A stretch of 64,000 nucleotides of DNA from Mesorhizobium opportunistum WSM2075 (GTDB lineage Bacteria > Pseudomonadota > Alphaproteobacteria > Rhizobiales > Rhizobiaceae). The position numbers and the translations under genes are program-made. The DNA is taken from NCBI RefSeq assembly GCF_000176035.2, contig NC_015675.1:1302001-1366000 (forward strand), written 5' to 3'. Shown piece after piece: positions 1 to 8,616 of this stretch (position 1 is its first letter; every line of letters begins with the position of its first letter). Below the pieces are notes generated by a model. The model did no database searches, had not been told where the DNA came from, and was given only the letters and a program-made list of their open reading frames with translations.

Positions 1-1
1 T

Positions 2-358
2 TGCATCGATGCCGGTCCGGCCGAGACGCGCACGCTGGTGCAGGATGAGGTGCACGGCCCGGTCGGATCGAGCCTGTCGGTGGCAACGCGGCGCGGGCTC
101 TGCGTGCTAGGCATGGCGCAGGGCCAGACAGCGTCGGTCGAGTACCCTGACGGCAGGCGGGAGTCGATCCGGATCAAAGCGGTGCTCTACCAGCCGGAGG
201 CTGCCCGGCGCGCTCTCGGGCAGAAACACCAGGCTGATCAGCGGCGACCGCACGGGCTCACGCTCGTCTACAGCGCCGAAGCCTGCATCCGGCCCCTTGG
301 CGAGACGGCTGGAATGCTGCAGACAGAAGATGACGACCCCGGTCCGTCGGCGGCGTGA
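2..358 (+). CDS. GreA/GreB-family (Rnk-like) protein, C-terminal part
   Basis: The reading frame is open from the window edge to a TGA at 356-358, so the N-terminus is missing. The visible part contains [20 protein letters not shown] followed by GQ, an acidic-basic turn and [10 protein letters not shown]. This resembles the C-terminal FKBP-like domain of GreA/GreB and of Rnk, the nucleoside diphosphate kinase regulator, in which a 'vlTPvGtaLiGl..GQ' strand-turn is conserved. The last 45 residues or so look unlike the family and may be a lineage-specific tail. Proteins of this family bind RNA polymerase near the secondary channel. The assignment rests on a short motif only, and the subfamily is uncertain. 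Confidence 0.55.
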   Translation, partial: CIDAGPAETRTLVQDEVHGPVGSSLSVATRRGLCVLGMAQGQTASVEYPDGRRESIRIKAVLYQPEAARRALGQKHQADQRRPHGLTLVYSAEACIRPLGETAGMLQTEDDDPGPSAA

Positions 359-473
359 ATGGGCCACAGCGCATGGTCTTGAAAATCGGGATCGATTTTC
401 ACCAGGGATCATGCGCAAGTCGGCGGTGTTGTGTCTATCGGCGTCCCGACCGGCGCCGCGCAAGGAGTGGACG

Positions 474-1730
474 ATGAAAATCATGGTGCTGGGCGGTGGC
501 GTCATCGGGGTGACCACGGCGTATTACCTCGCCGAGGCTGGCCACGAGGTGACGGTGGTCGATCGCCAGAAAGGCCCGGCGCTGGAAACCAGCTTCGCCA
601 ATGCCGGCGAGATCTCGCCCGGCTATGCCTCGCCCTGGGCCGGGCCCGGCATTCCGCTCAAGGCGATCAAATGGCTGCTGATGAAGCATGGCCCGCTGGT
701 GGTGCGGCCGGCCTTCGACCCGCATATGTGGACCTGGCTGGTCAAGATGCTGCGCAACTGCACGGCCGAGCGCTACGCGATCAACAAGTCGCGCATGGTG
801 CCGCTGGCCGAGTACAGCCGCGACACGCTGAAGGCGCTGCGCGAAGCGACCGGCATCACCTATGACGAGCGGACCCAGGGCACACTGCAGCTGTTCCGCA
901 CGCAAAAGCAGCTCGACGGTACATCAGGCGATGTCGAGGTGCTGAAGAAATACGGCGTACCCTACGAAATCCTAGACCAGGACGGCTGCATCGCGGCCGA
1001 GCCGGGCTTGGCCAGCGTGCGCGAGAAGTTCGTCGGTGGCCTCAGACTGCCGCATGACGAGACCGGTGACTGCAAGATGTTCACCGACAAATTGGCCGAG
1101 CTCTGCGTGGCGCGCGGCGTGACGTTCGAATACGACATGACGATCTGGCGGGTCCTCCGCAGCCGCAACCGCGTTGCCAATCTCAGCACCAGCAAGGGTT
1201 TCAAGGCGGCCGACGCCTATGTCATGGCGATGGGCAGCTATTCGGCGGGGTTCATGCGCCGGATGAAGCGGCCGATCCCGGTCTATCCCGTCAAAGGCTA
1301 TTCGATCACCGTGCCGATCAAGGATGCCGCGCTGGCGCCGGTGTCGACCGTCATGGACGAGACCTACAAGGTGGCGATCACGCGGCTCGGCGACCGCATC
1401 CGCGTCGGCGGCACGGCCGAGATTTCCGGCTTCGACCTCAGGCTGCACGAATCGCGGCGGCGCACGCTGGAACACTCGGTCGGCGATCTCTTTCCCGGTG
1501 CCGGCGCCATGCGCGAGGCGACGTTCTGGTGCGGGCTGCGGCCAATGACGCCGGACGGGCCGCCGCTGATCGGCCGCACCGAGCTGTCCAACCTTTATCT
1601 CAACACCGGCCACGGCACGCTCGGCTGGACCATGGCCTGCGGTTCGGCCAAGGTGCTGGCCGACATCATCTCGAGCCGGGTGCCTGATATCGATGTCCGC
1701 GCCCTGGCGCAGGAGCGCTATCTCAAATAG
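474..1730 (+). CDS. dadA: FAD-dependent D-amino-acid dehydrogenase, small subunit type
   Basis: A 418-residue flavoprotein of the DAO/DadA family. It should oxidise D-amino acids to 2-oxo acids and ammonia at the inner face of the membrane and pass electrons to quinones. The dinucleotide-binding fingerprint [17 protein letters not shown] lies at residues 6-22 and ends in VVD, and a C-terminal '[17 protein letters not shown]' segment typical of DadA closes the FAD site. The length matches DadA (about 416-432). The ATG at 474 is chosen over upstream in-frame codons because AAGGAG (462-466 region) precedes it and the fingerprint starts right after it. It stands alone, convergent with the phospholipase operon. 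The exact substrate (D-alanine or another D-amino acid, possibly D-hydroxyproline given the cluster at 8-12 kb) is not shown by the sequence. Confidence 0.85.
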   Translation: MKIMVLGGGVIGVTTAYYLAEAGHEVTVVDRQKGPALETSFANAGEISPGYASPWAGPGIPLKAIKWLLMKHGPLVVRPAFDPHMWTWLVKMLRNCTAERYAINKSRMVPLAEYSRDTLKALREATGITYDERTQGTLQLFRTQKQLDGTSGDVEVLKKYGVPYEILDQDGCIAAEPGLASVREKFVGGLRLPHDETGDCKMFTDKLAELCVARGVTFEYDMTIWRVLRSRNRVANLSTSKGFKAADAYVMAMGSYSAGFMRRMKRPIPVYPVKGYSITVPIKDAALAPVSTVMDETYKVAITRLGDRIRVGGTAEISGFDLRLHESRRRTLEHSVGDLFPGAGAMREATFWCGLRPMTPDGPPLIGRTELSNLYLNTGHGTLGWTMACGSAKVLADIISSRVPDIDVRALAQERYLK

Positions 1731-1741
1731 CGGCCGCCAAT

Positions 1742-3904
1742 TCAGAACGCCTGCCTGACCCAGACGTCGTCGAACAGCAGCCGGTAGGCCCATGGGATCG
1801 TCACATTGGCGGCGACCGGGTTGGAATGGGCGAGGTAATCGTCATAGACCGGCTTCATTCTGGCGTAGAAGGCGGGGTCGAGCACCACCATGCCGTTCTC
1901 CGAGTCATGGAAGAAGCTGCGGTTGTTGAGGTTGACCGAGGAGATGGCCACCAGCCTCTCGTCGATCATCATGATCTTGGAGTGCAGCACCACATCGGGC
2001 GCCTTGAACTCGCGGATGTTGATGCGGTCGCCATATTCTTCGACGAACAGCTTGTTGAGCGCGGTGAGGAACTTGCCGCCGATATCGCCCTTGAGATCGA
2101 TGCGGCCGACGATATCGATCTTGACCCCGCGCGCCAGCGCCCGGTCGAAGGCTCGCGCGAGGCTCGGCGTCAGGTTGAGGTAGGGATTGACGATCTGGAT
2201 ATGATGGCTGGCGGCATCGACCAGTTCGACGAAATAATCCTCCAGCGCATGGCTGTCCTCATAGGGCACCGAAATGAAATGCCGGGCATTGCCCGACGGG
2301 CGGCCACCCTTGGAACGGACCGGGATAGAGAAGGGGCGCGCCAGGTTGGTGTCGGCGTCGCGCAACCATATCGTAGACAGATGCGCGGCGAGCGTGTCGA
2401 CAATGGTAGGGTCGGCGAACTCGATGTCGAAGTCACTCCAGTTCGAGTAATAGTTCAGCGAAAACCCGTCGGTCTTGCCGTATTGCTCGAGGCCCGGATA
2501 GCGCGACAGATCGATCGGCTGGTGGAACAGGAAACCGTCATGGATGTTGCGGCCGCCGATGATGACGCGCGAGCGCGCGGGATCCAGCGCCAGCGTCGCC
2601 AGCATCTTGACGTGATGGACCTTGTGCAATTGTGAAATCTGCTCGTCGATCGGCGCGCCATGGTCCGCCCGCCAGCGGTATTCCTGCAGTTCGACATTGG
2701 GGAACTCGGCCGCCAGCCGGTGCAGCATGGCGTCGTCCTTCTCGCGTTCCAGCACATCGGTGACCATGATCCGCACCTTGGTGCCAAGCGCTGCATGATG
2801 ACGGATCAGCCTTTCGATGATGCGGCCGGAAAAATCCGCCTTGAACTCGAGCGACGAGAGATAGATCAGCTTCAGCCTCGGCGCCCTGGAGAAATCGAGC
2901 GGCAGTTCCGGGTCACCCTTGTCGATGGCCGCGTCGGACAGCGGCGCGCCCATCAGCGCCTCGACCTTGGCGTTGAAGCCGTCGCGCGATTTGCGCAGCA
3001 GGCGCGGCTGGCCGATCGGCACGGCGCAGGTCTGCGACAGCCAGCGGCTGGCGTAGAAGACGCGCTCAAGCGCGTCTAGGCTGGCATCGTCGGGAACCGG
3101 GCAGCGCTGGTAGCGGCTGTCGAAGGCGGCAAGCGCCGGATCGGCGGCCTCTTCGCGCCGGATGGCGAGCGGTGCGCCTGCCTGGGCAAGACTGGAGCGA
3201 ATCGTCGCGTTGCAGCGGTTCAGGCTGTCACTAGGAAACAGGCTGGCCGTGTCGTTCGCGCCGGACAGGCGAAAGCGGAATGCGGTGCTCGCGGCGATGG
3301 TGCGTGAGCCGCCGCCGGCACGAATGACCAGCGCGCCGTCGCAAGACCCTTCGATGTCGGCGGCCTGCTTGCCGGCCTGGCGCACGACGATCTCGACGCT
3401 GCGTGCCTGCAGGCCGGAGAAATCGAAAATCTTGGGCGCCGAGGGCCGTGCCGCGGCGTCGATGTAGAGTGTCTGCCGCGACACCCGCCAGCGTCCGTCG
3501 AAACGGCCCTCGCCGACATTGCCACCGGACGGCGGCAGACGCGGCGTGGCCACGGGTCCGGCCAGTTGCTGCAGCGTCGTGTAGGTCGCCTGGACGTCGC
3601 GGTTCTGGACGTCGCGGCGGTTTCGCCCGAACGGTCCGGTGCCGTTGGCGCGGTCCATGGCGCCGAGCTGGTTATGGGCAAGCAGCGCCAGGAAGCGGCT
3701 TTCATAGTCGCTGGTGCCGGTGTTTCCGAAAAATTGTGCCGCAGCGACCTGCGGGCCGGGCGTGCCGGCCGACAGCGCGGGACGGGTGCATGCCGCCTGT
3801 CCCGGCAGGAACTCGCAGGCGTTCCGGCCTGGGTCCGCGCAGCCGGCAAGGGCAGTGAGCGCCAGCCCGAACGCGGCCAGGGTGATCGATGCGCTGCCGT
3901 TCAA
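1742..3904 (-). CDS. Phospholipase D-like (HKD) lipoprotein
   Basis: A 720-residue predicted lipoprotein of the phospholipase D superfamily. The likely start is TTG at 3904-3902, which overlaps the upstream stop as TTGA and gives a lipoprotein signal ending LTALAGC. A start further upstream would lose the signal peptide. The C-terminal half has two PLD repeats. The second is canonical (H641-S-K-I-M-M-I-D648, then SSVNLNNRS). The first has H431-V-K433 and IIGGRN (about 449-453) but lacks the aspartate at the expected spacing, so the site may be asymmetric. The N-terminal 350 residues have no recognised domain. The TTGA overlap implies translational coupling to the phospholipase A2-like gene. 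A cardiolipin-synthase-like or transphosphatidylase role is possible; hydrolase activity on envelope phospholipids is inferred. Confidence 0.75.
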   Translation of the reverse strand: MNGSASITLAAFGLALTALAGCADPGRNACEFLPGQAACTRPALSAGTPGPQVAAAQFFGNTGTSDYESRFLALLAHNQLGAMDRANGTGPFGRNRRDVQNRDVQATYTTLQQLAGPVATPRLPPSGGNVGEGRFDGRWRVSRQTLYIDAAARPSAPKIFDFSGLQARSVEIVVRQAGKQAADIEGSCDGALVIRAGGGSRTIAASTAFRFRLSGANDTASLFPSDSLNRCNATIRSSLAQAGAPLAIRREEAADPALAAFDSRYQRCPVPDDASLDALERVFYASRWLSQTCAVPIGQPRLLRKSRDGFNAKVEALMGAPLSDAAIDKGDPELPLDFSRAPRLKLIYLSSLEFKADFSGRIIERLIRHHAALGTKVRIMVTDVLEREKDDAMLHRLAAEFPNVELQEYRWRADHGAPIDEQISQLHKVHHVKMLATLALDPARSRVIIGGRNIHDGFLFHQPIDLSRYPGLEQYGKTDGFSLNYYSNWSDFDIEFADPTIVDTLAAHLSTIWLRDADTNLARPFSIPVRSKGGRPSGNARHFISVPYEDSHALEDYFVELVDAASHHIQIVNPYLNLTPSLARAFDRALARGVKIDIVGRIDLKGDIGGKFLTALNKLFVEEYGDRINIREFKAPDVVLHSKIMMIDERLVAISSVNLNNRSFFHDSENGMVVLDPAFYARMKPVYDDYLAHSNPVAANVTIPWAYRLLFDDVWVRQAF

Positions 3905-4344
3905 CCCGCTGCTCCGGCCTTCAGGGTACTCAACTGCGCCGGGTCTCGCGGTGGCATGAAGCCTTGCGGAAAAACCTTGCAGATCGGAATCGCAAAGGTG
4001 GCGATCAGCAATTCCGCTTCGTTGCGCATCTTGCGGGGCGCCGTCTTGTCGTCGCGGATCGCCCTGGCCGAGGCGACAAGGGCGCCATCGCAGTCGCAAT
4101 GGTTGTGGCGGGCGATGTAGCAGGCGTCATGGGTCCGGCAAACCGCGTCGAGGCGGTCGACCGGCCGGGCCGACAGATCGCCGGTGCGCGTGCCGGGGCC
4201 GCAATAATTGCCGATGACGAAGGGCGAGGGACGCGCCATGGCGTAACGGATCGGTTTGGGCAATTCGGCTTCCGGCACTTTCGTCCATGGGTTGGCGCAT
4301 GCGGACAAGAGAAGCAGCGGCAGGATGGCAAGATCGGCTCGCAT
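3901..4344 (-). CDS. Phospholipase A2-like lipoprotein
   Basis: A 147-residue predicted lipoprotein (lipobox LLSAC, Cys16). After the signal it carries Y46-C-G-P-G50, resembling the calcium loop of secreted phospholipase A2. This is followed by D65-A-V-C68-R-T-H71-D72-A-C74-Y, which fits the PLA2 'D.CC..HD.CY' catalytic helix with the His-Asp dyad, although the first of the two adjacent cysteines is Val. Further cysteines at 82 and 84 could form disulfides outside the inner membrane. The start at 4344 is chosen because it gives the lipoprotein signal. It overlaps the phospholipase D-like gene by four bases. The family is better known from eukaryotes, and bacterial examples are scattered. Function as a phospholipase is inferred from the motif. 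Confidence 0.65.
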   Translation of the reverse strand: MRADLAILPLLLLSACANPWTKVPEAELPKPIRYAMARPSPFVIGNYCGPGTRTGDLSARPVDRLDAVCRTHDACYIARHNHCDCDGALVASARAIRDDKTAPRKMRNEAELLIATFAIPICKVFPQGFMPPRDPAQLSTLKAGAAG

Positions 4345-4518
4345 ATTTCCGCGCAGCTTTCCGAAAGATTTCCCCACCCGGCGATCCGCCCATGGCCGCG
4401 ATCGCATGGCTGATGCCACACTGGCTGGTTCTGTGGCAAGGTAAAGGCGGCGTCCATCGCCGGATCGTGATATGTCGTGGCGGCACAGCTTGGCCGGCAC
4501 GATGGGCCGTGATTGCCT

Positions 4519-5400
4519 TTATACGAAGAGACCTTTTTCCCGCTCCACCGCCTTGGTGATGTAGCTGGCGACGATCTGGACCCGCCGCAGCGGCCTGACG
4601 GACTCGTGATAGACCAGCCAGTAGGCGCGGCGGATGGGTGCCACCACATCGACGGCCATCAGTTCCGGCATCGAGCGGGCGACAAAGGTGTGCAGGATGC
4701 CGATGCCGGCGCCAGACCTTACGGCTTCGGCCTGGCCGAGTGCGGAGGAAATGGCGAAGCTGGTGCGCCAGTCCGGGCTGAATTCGGCGGCATAGTCGAG
4801 CGAGGGGCTGACGATGAGGTCGGGCACATAGCCGATCAGCGTGTGCTGGCCGAGTTCGGCAGCGGTCCTGGGCAGGCCATGCGCTTGCGCGTAGGCGCGG
4901 GAGGCGAACAGGCCGAGCGTGTAGTCGACCAGCTTTCCCGCCACCAGCCGACCCTCGGTCGGCCGCTCGACGGTGATGGCGATGTCGGCCTCGCGGCGCG
5001 ACAGCGAGAAGGAGCGCGGCACCGGCACAAGCTGGATCGTCAGTTCGCGGTGCAGCGCGGTCAGTTCACCGAGGCGCTTGGCCAGGAAGGCGACGCCAAA
5101 CCCGTCGGGCGCACCGATGCGGACCGTACCCGAGACGTCGTCGCCTTCGCCCGATATGGTCGAGCGCGCGGCGATCATGTCGCCCTCCATGCGCTCGGCA
5201 ATGTCGAGAAAGCGCTCGCCCGCCGGCGTCAGTTCGCTGCCGGTGGTCAGACGGCGGAAGAGTTTCGTGCGCAGCGCCTCCTCGAGAGCCGCTATGCGGC
5301 GCGAGACGGTGGCGTGGTTGAGTTCCAACCGTTTGGCGGCGCCGAGGATCTGCCCAGCGCGGGCCACGGCGAGGAAGATGCGGACGTCATCCCAGTTCAT
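4519..5400 (-). CDS. LysR-family transcriptional regulator
   Basis: A 293-residue LysR-type regulator. The N-terminus MNWDDVRIFLAVARAGQILG leads into the helix-turn-helix region (LELNHATVSRRIAALEEAL, then LFRRLTTGSELTPAGE), the standard pattern for residues 1-60. The rest matches a periplasmic-binding-like effector domain (IRIGAPDGFGVAFL, then DIAITVERPTEG). It is divergent from mmsA, 376 bp away, with a palindromic repeat in between, so control of mmsA is a reasonable guess. No clear LysR box was found next to either start. The effector is unknown. Confidence 0.85.
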   Translation of the reverse strand: MNWDDVRIFLAVARAGQILGAAKRLELNHATVSRRIAALEEALRTKLFRRLTTGSELTPAGERFLDIAERMEGDMIAARSTISGEGDDVSGTVRIGAPDGFGVAFLAKRLGELTALHRELTIQLVPVPRSFSLSRREADIAITVERPTEGRLVAGKLVDYTLGLFASRAYAQAHGLPRTAAELGQHTLIGYVPDLIVSPSLDYAAEFSPDWRTSFAISSALGQAEAVRSGAGIGILHTFVARSMPELMAVDVVAPIRRAYWLVYHESVRPLRRVQIVASYITKAVEREKGLFV

Positions 5401-5441
5401 GAGAGTGGTCCGAATGACAATGGTCAGCGTAGCGTTCTGTG

Positions 5442-5602
5442 GCGCCCCCCTCTGTCCTGCCGGACATCTCCCCCTCTAGCGGGGAGATTGGCAGCGTCGC
5501 CGACAGTCCCTCCTTGACAGCCTCCATGATTGGCGAAGGCGAATATGACAGCGCAATCTCCCCCTTAGAGGGGGAGATGTCCGGCAGGACAGAGGGGGGC
5601 GC
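5442..5602. repeat. Palindromic intergenic repeat (RIME-like), 49-bp inverted arms
   Basis: The left arm (5442-5490) and right arm (5554-5602) are near-perfect inverted copies of about 49 bp around a spacer of 63 bp. Each arm contains its own smaller hairpin around CTCCCCCTCTAGCGGGGAGA on the left and its partner on the right. The element fills much of the 376-bp gap between the LysR gene and mmsA. It contains no coding potential that makes sense. Short palindromic mosaic elements of this style are common between rhizobial genes. A second GC-rich element of similar architecture is at 37382-37491. Confidence 0.8.
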
Positions 5603-5776
5603 TAAGGAACTCAACGTTGATCATTCCTGGTGTAAGAGGCCCCATCATTTGCGAGAATTGATGCTCTTCCGTCAACCGCTATCTATTTTTCGCACAACGG
5701 TTGCGTTCTCGCTCGCGTTGCCATTCGCCGGCCGAAGGCGGACAATGCGGGTATCACGAACAAAGGGAGAGATATC

Positions 5777-7273
5777 ATGATCGAATACGGTCATTTCATC
5801 GGCGGCAAGCATGTCGCCGGCACCAGCGGCCGCAAGCAGGACGTCATGCAGCCGATGGACGGCACGGTGCGCGGCACGGTGGCGCTGGCTTCGCAGGCGG
5901 AATTGCGCGCGGCGGTCGAGAACGCCAAGGCGGCACAGCCGAAATGGGCCGCCACCAACCCGCAGCGCCGCGTGCGCGTGCTGATGAAATTCCTCGAACT
6001 GGTCGCCCGCGACTATGACGAGCTGGCCGACATTCTGGCGCGCGAGCACGGCAAGACCATCGCCGACGCCAAGGGCGACATCCAGCGCGGCCTCGAAGTG
6101 GTCGAGGTCTGTATCGGTGCCCCGCACATGATGAAGGGCGAGTTCACCGACGGCGCCGGTCCCGGCATCGACGTCTATTCGATGCGCCAGCCGCTCGGCG
6201 TCGTTGCCGGCATCACGCCGTTCAACTTCCCGGCGATGATCCCGCTGTGGAAGATCGCCCCGGCGATCGCCTGCGGCAACGCTTTCATCCTGAAGCCTTC
6301 GGAGCGTGACCCGGGCGTGCCGATCCGCATCGCCGAGCTGTTCCTCGAGGCCGGCCTGCCGGCGGGCATCCTCAACGTCGTCAATGGCGACAAGGAAGTC
6401 GTCGACGCCATCCTCGACGATCCCGACATCAAGGCCATCGGCTTTGTCGGCTCGACGCCGATCGCGCACTACATCTATTCGCGCGGCACTGCCGCCGGCA
6501 AGCGTGTGCAGTGCTTCGGCGGCGCCAAGAACCACATGATCATCATGCCCGACGCCGACATGGACCAGACCGTCGATGCGCTGATCGGCGCCGGCTACGG
6601 CTCGGCGGGCGAGCGCTGCATGGCGATCTCGGTTGCCGTCCCGGTCGGCAACGACACCGCCAACCGGCTGATGGAAAAGCTCGTTCCGCGCGTCGAGAGC
6701 CTGAAGGTCGGCCCGTCGACGGATTCGGCCGCCGATTTCGGCCCGCTGGTGACGCGCCAGGCGCTGGAGCGGGTGAAAGGCTATGTCGACACCGGCGTCA
6801 AGGAAGGCGCCAAGCTGGTCGTCGACGGCCGCGGCTTCTCGATGCAGGGCTATGAGAACGGCTACTACATGGGCGGCTGCCTGTTCGACAATGTGACGGC
6901 CGACATGAGTATCTACAAGGAAGAGATTTTCGGGCCGGTGCTCTCGGTGGTGCGCGCGCCGACCTATGAGAGCGCGATCAAGCTTGCCAACGACCATGAG
7001 ATGGGCAATGGCGTCGCCATCTTCACCCGTGACGGCGACGCCGCGCGGGACTTCGCTAGCCGTGTCCAGGTCGGCATGGTCGGCATCAACGTGCCGATCC
7101 CGGTGCCGATCGCCTACTACACGTTCGGCGGCTGGAAGGCGTCGTCCTTCGGCGATCTCAACCAGCACGGTCCGGACGCTTTCCGCTTCTACACCAAGAC
7201 CAAGACGGTGACCTCGCGCTGGCCGTCCGGCATCAAGGACGGCGCCGAATTCGTCATCCCGACGATGAACTAG
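5777..7273 (+). CDS. mmsA: CoA-acylating methylmalonate-semialdehyde dehydrogenase
   Basis: A 498-residue aldehyde dehydrogenase of the MmsA/IolA type. It converts methylmalonate (or malonate) semialdehyde, NAD+ and CoA to propionyl-CoA (or acetyl-CoA), the last step of valine and of inositol breakdown in the cytoplasm. Visible features are the catalytic Cys281 in GSAGERCMAISVAVPVG, the Rossmann region GFVGSTPIAHYIYSRG and the family motif CFGGAKNHMIIMPDADMD, which has Asn in place of the general-base Glu of ordinary aldehyde dehydrogenases. The length fits the family (about 498-500). A clear ribosome-binding site (AAAGGGAGAG) precedes the ATG. It is monocistronic, followed by an intrinsic terminator. 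The divergent LysR gene is the likely regulator. Confidence 0.93.
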   Translation: MIEYGHFIGGKHVAGTSGRKQDVMQPMDGTVRGTVALASQAELRAAVENAKAAQPKWAATNPQRRVRVLMKFLELVARDYDELADILAREHGKTIADAKGDIQRGLEVVEVCIGAPHMMKGEFTDGAGPGIDVYSMRQPLGVVAGITPFNFPAMIPLWKIAPAIACGNAFILKPSERDPGVPIRIAELFLEAGLPAGILNVVNGDKEVVDAILDDPDIKAIGFVGSTPIAHYIYSRGTAAGKRVQCFGGAKNHMIIMPDADMDQTVDALIGAGYGSAGERCMAISVAVPVGNDTANRLMEKLVPRVESLKVGPSTDSAADFGPLVTRQALERVKGYVDTGVKEGAKLVVDGRGFSMQGYENGYYMGGCLFDNVTADMSIYKEEIFGPVLSVVRAPTYESAIKLANDHEMGNGVAIFTRDGDAARDFASRVQVGMVGINVPIPVPIAYYTFGGWKASSFGDLNQHGPDAFRFYTKTKTVTSRWPSGIKDGAEFVIPTMN

Positions 7274-7344
7274 CCGGCCGCTTTGCTGCTTGCGCGTCCT
7301 CGCCTTCGGCTGCGGGCGCGCGGGCGGGCATGAAGGCAGACAGC

Positions 7345-7376
7345 AAAGGCTCGGGCTCAAAACCCGAGCCTTTTCT
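7345..7376 (+). terminator. Intrinsic terminator after mmsA
   Basis: The stem GGCTCGGG pairs with CCCGAGCC (7348-7370, loop CTCAAAA) and is followed by TTTTCTT. It lies 75 bp after the mmsA stop and ends that transcript. The rest of the 270-bp gap before the next gene shows nothing else clear. Confidence 0.88.
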
Positions 7377-7543
7377 TGCCCGGTCGCGGTCGGTATCCAC
7401 GTGAACGCTAATGTGATGGAACCTGGGGCGCGTTGCCGTCTTAGGTTGCAGTCCTGCCGCCTGGAGGCCTGGAGGCGCGGCAGATCAACCAACGGCGCTG
7501 GCGACAGCTTCGGGGACAATCGTTTGGCGCAGGGAGGTGTCAG

Positions 7544-7840
7544 ATGACACGTCTTATCGCAACGATAACTCTCGTGGCGGCTTCCGTGTTTTTCGCCGCC
7601 CAGGCATCGGCAGCACCGCAATGCGCGGCGCGCGCGGATATGGTCAAGGCGCTTGGTGAGAAGTTCCACGAAAGCCAGGCGGCGCACGGCCTGGTCAATC
7701 CGAGCGTGATACTCGAGATCTTCGTGTCCGAGCAGGGCACCTGGACCATCCTGGCCACCGACATCCATGGCCAGAGCTGCGTCATCACGGCGGGCGAAGG
7801 TTGGGACGGTGCCGTGATGGCGGGGATGCCCGGAGCCTGA
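7544..7840 (+). CDS. Small exported protein of unknown function
   Basis: A 98-residue protein with a good Sec signal peptide (MTRLIATITLVAASVFFAAQ then ASA, cleavage expected after about residue 23). The mature part is about 75 residues with two cysteines (in PQCAAR and SCVITAG) that could form a disulfide. The segment ILEIFVSEQGTWTILATD reads like a small beta-sheet domain. GGGAGGT stands just upstream of the ATG. No family is recognised. It is convergent with the GntR gene, 14 bp away. Confidence 0.7.
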   Translation: MTRLIATITLVAASVFFAAQASAAPQCAARADMVKALGEKFHESQAAHGLVNPSVILEIFVSEQGTWTILATDIHGQSCVITAGEGWDGAVMAGMPGA

Positions 7841-7854
7841 ATTGACAAGCAGGC

Positions 7855-8514
7855 TCAGCGCGTCGCGGCGGCTTCGGCATGGCCGCGCAGCAGCGCCATC
7901 AGCCGCTTGGCGTCCTTGGCCGCTGCCTCTTCGTCTCCGTCAAGGATAGAGCGGATCAGGGCAACGTGGTGCTCGGCCGATTCGGCGAGCCCGGTGTCGG
8001 CCTTGTAGCGGAACCAGAAGCGGCGGCTGTGGGTCTGCAAGGGGGCGGCCAGCCGCGCGGCAAAGGGGTTGTCGGCGGCCATCGCCAGAGCCTCGTCGAG
8101 CGCTTTGTCGGCCTGGATGAAGGCCAGCACATTGCCTGAGATGACCGCCTTCTGCATGGCAAGGGCTGCCTCGTGAAACAGGTCGGCGGCCTCGCGGGTG
8201 ACGAAGCGTGCGGCCGAGCGGGCCAGCACCACCTCGACGCCGCGCCGGGCGTCGAGCACGCGCAGCCAGTCGCCAGGATGCAGCGGCGCGATCGCGATGC
8301 CGGCACGCGGACGCACGTCGAGCAGCCCTTCCCAGGCCAGTCGCTGGATCGCCTCGCGCACCGGCGTGCGGCCGAGCGCCAGCCTATCGATGAGGGCGCC
8401 CTCGGTGACGAAGCTCGCCGGCGCCAGTTCGAGCGTGACGATCATGTGCTCGAGCACGCGATAGGCCCGGGTCGCGGCCGGCTCCGACAAGGCGCTTGCT
8501 TCCTTGGATATCAA
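7855..8514 (-). CDS. GntR-family (FCD) regulator of the hydroxyproline genes
   Basis: A 219-residue GntR regulator. The winged-helix part (TRAYRVLEHMIVTLELAPAS, then LGRTPVREAIQRLAWEGLL) is followed by an all-helical FCD ligand domain (residues about 90-210). The start is taken as TTG at 8514 because AGGAG sits seven bases upstream. The longer ATG start at 8547 lies inside the perfect operator palindrome and has no ribosome-binding site. The gene is divergent from the deaminase gene, with two palindromes sharing TGATATATC between them, so it probably represses both itself and the catabolic operon until a hydroxyproline-derived ligand binds. That ligand is inferred from context. Confidence 0.85.
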   Translation of the reverse strand: MISKEASALSEPAATRAYRVLEHMIVTLELAPASFVTEGALIDRLALGRTPVREAIQRLAWEGLLDVRPRAGIAIAPLHPGDWLRVLDARRGVEVVLARSAARFVTREAADLFHEAALAMQKAVISGNVLAFIQADKALDEALAMAADNPFAARLAAPLQTHSRRFWFRYKADTGLAESAEHHVALIRSILDGDEEAAAKDAKRLMALLRGHAEAAATR

Positions 8515-8525
8515 AGGCTGTCTCC

Positions 8526-8546
8526 TGATATATCCAGGATATATCA
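8526..8546. promoter_or_regulatory. Probable GntR operator 1 (21-bp perfect palindrome)
   Basis: TGATATATCC-A-GGATATATCA is a perfect inverted repeat immediately upstream of the chosen start of the GntR gene. It shares TGATATATC with operator 2 at 8591-8602, about 60 bp away centre to centre. It is placed to repress the regulator gene itself. Confidence 0.7.
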
Positions 8547-8560
8547 TAACGGATTCCGTA

Positions 8561-8589
8561 TTGACAGCGGGTTTCTTAACAGATATACG
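8561..8589 (+). promoter_or_regulatory. Probable sigma70-type promoter of the hydroxyproline operon
   Basis: TTGACA at 8561-8566 and TATACG at 8584-8589 are separated by 17 bp, close to the consensus. Transcription would start near 8596, inside operator 2, so repressor binding would block initiation. Confidence 0.55.
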
Positions 8590-8590
8590 G

Positions 8591-8602
8591 CTGATATATC
8601 AG
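8591..8602. promoter_or_regulatory. Probable GntR operator 2
   Basis: CTGATATATCAG is a perfect 12-bp palindrome overlapping the predicted transcription start of the catabolic operon and ending just before its ribosome-binding site (GGAG, 8605-8608). It shares its core with operator 1. Confidence 0.65.
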
Positions 8603-8616
8603 ATGGAGCAATGATC

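Noticed and set aside
972..1793. Long antisense open frame over the dadA-like gene
   Set aside because: It is a shadow produced by high GC content: arginine-, glycine- and alanine-rich with no family motif, lying on the opposite strand of a gene with clear motifs. Many similar frames (for example 18979-20628 and 57640-58700) were dropped for the same reason.
8515..8547. ATG start of the GntR gene at 8547
   Set aside because: It lies in the perfect operator palindrome and has no ribosome-binding site; the TTG at 8514 has AGGAG at the right distance.
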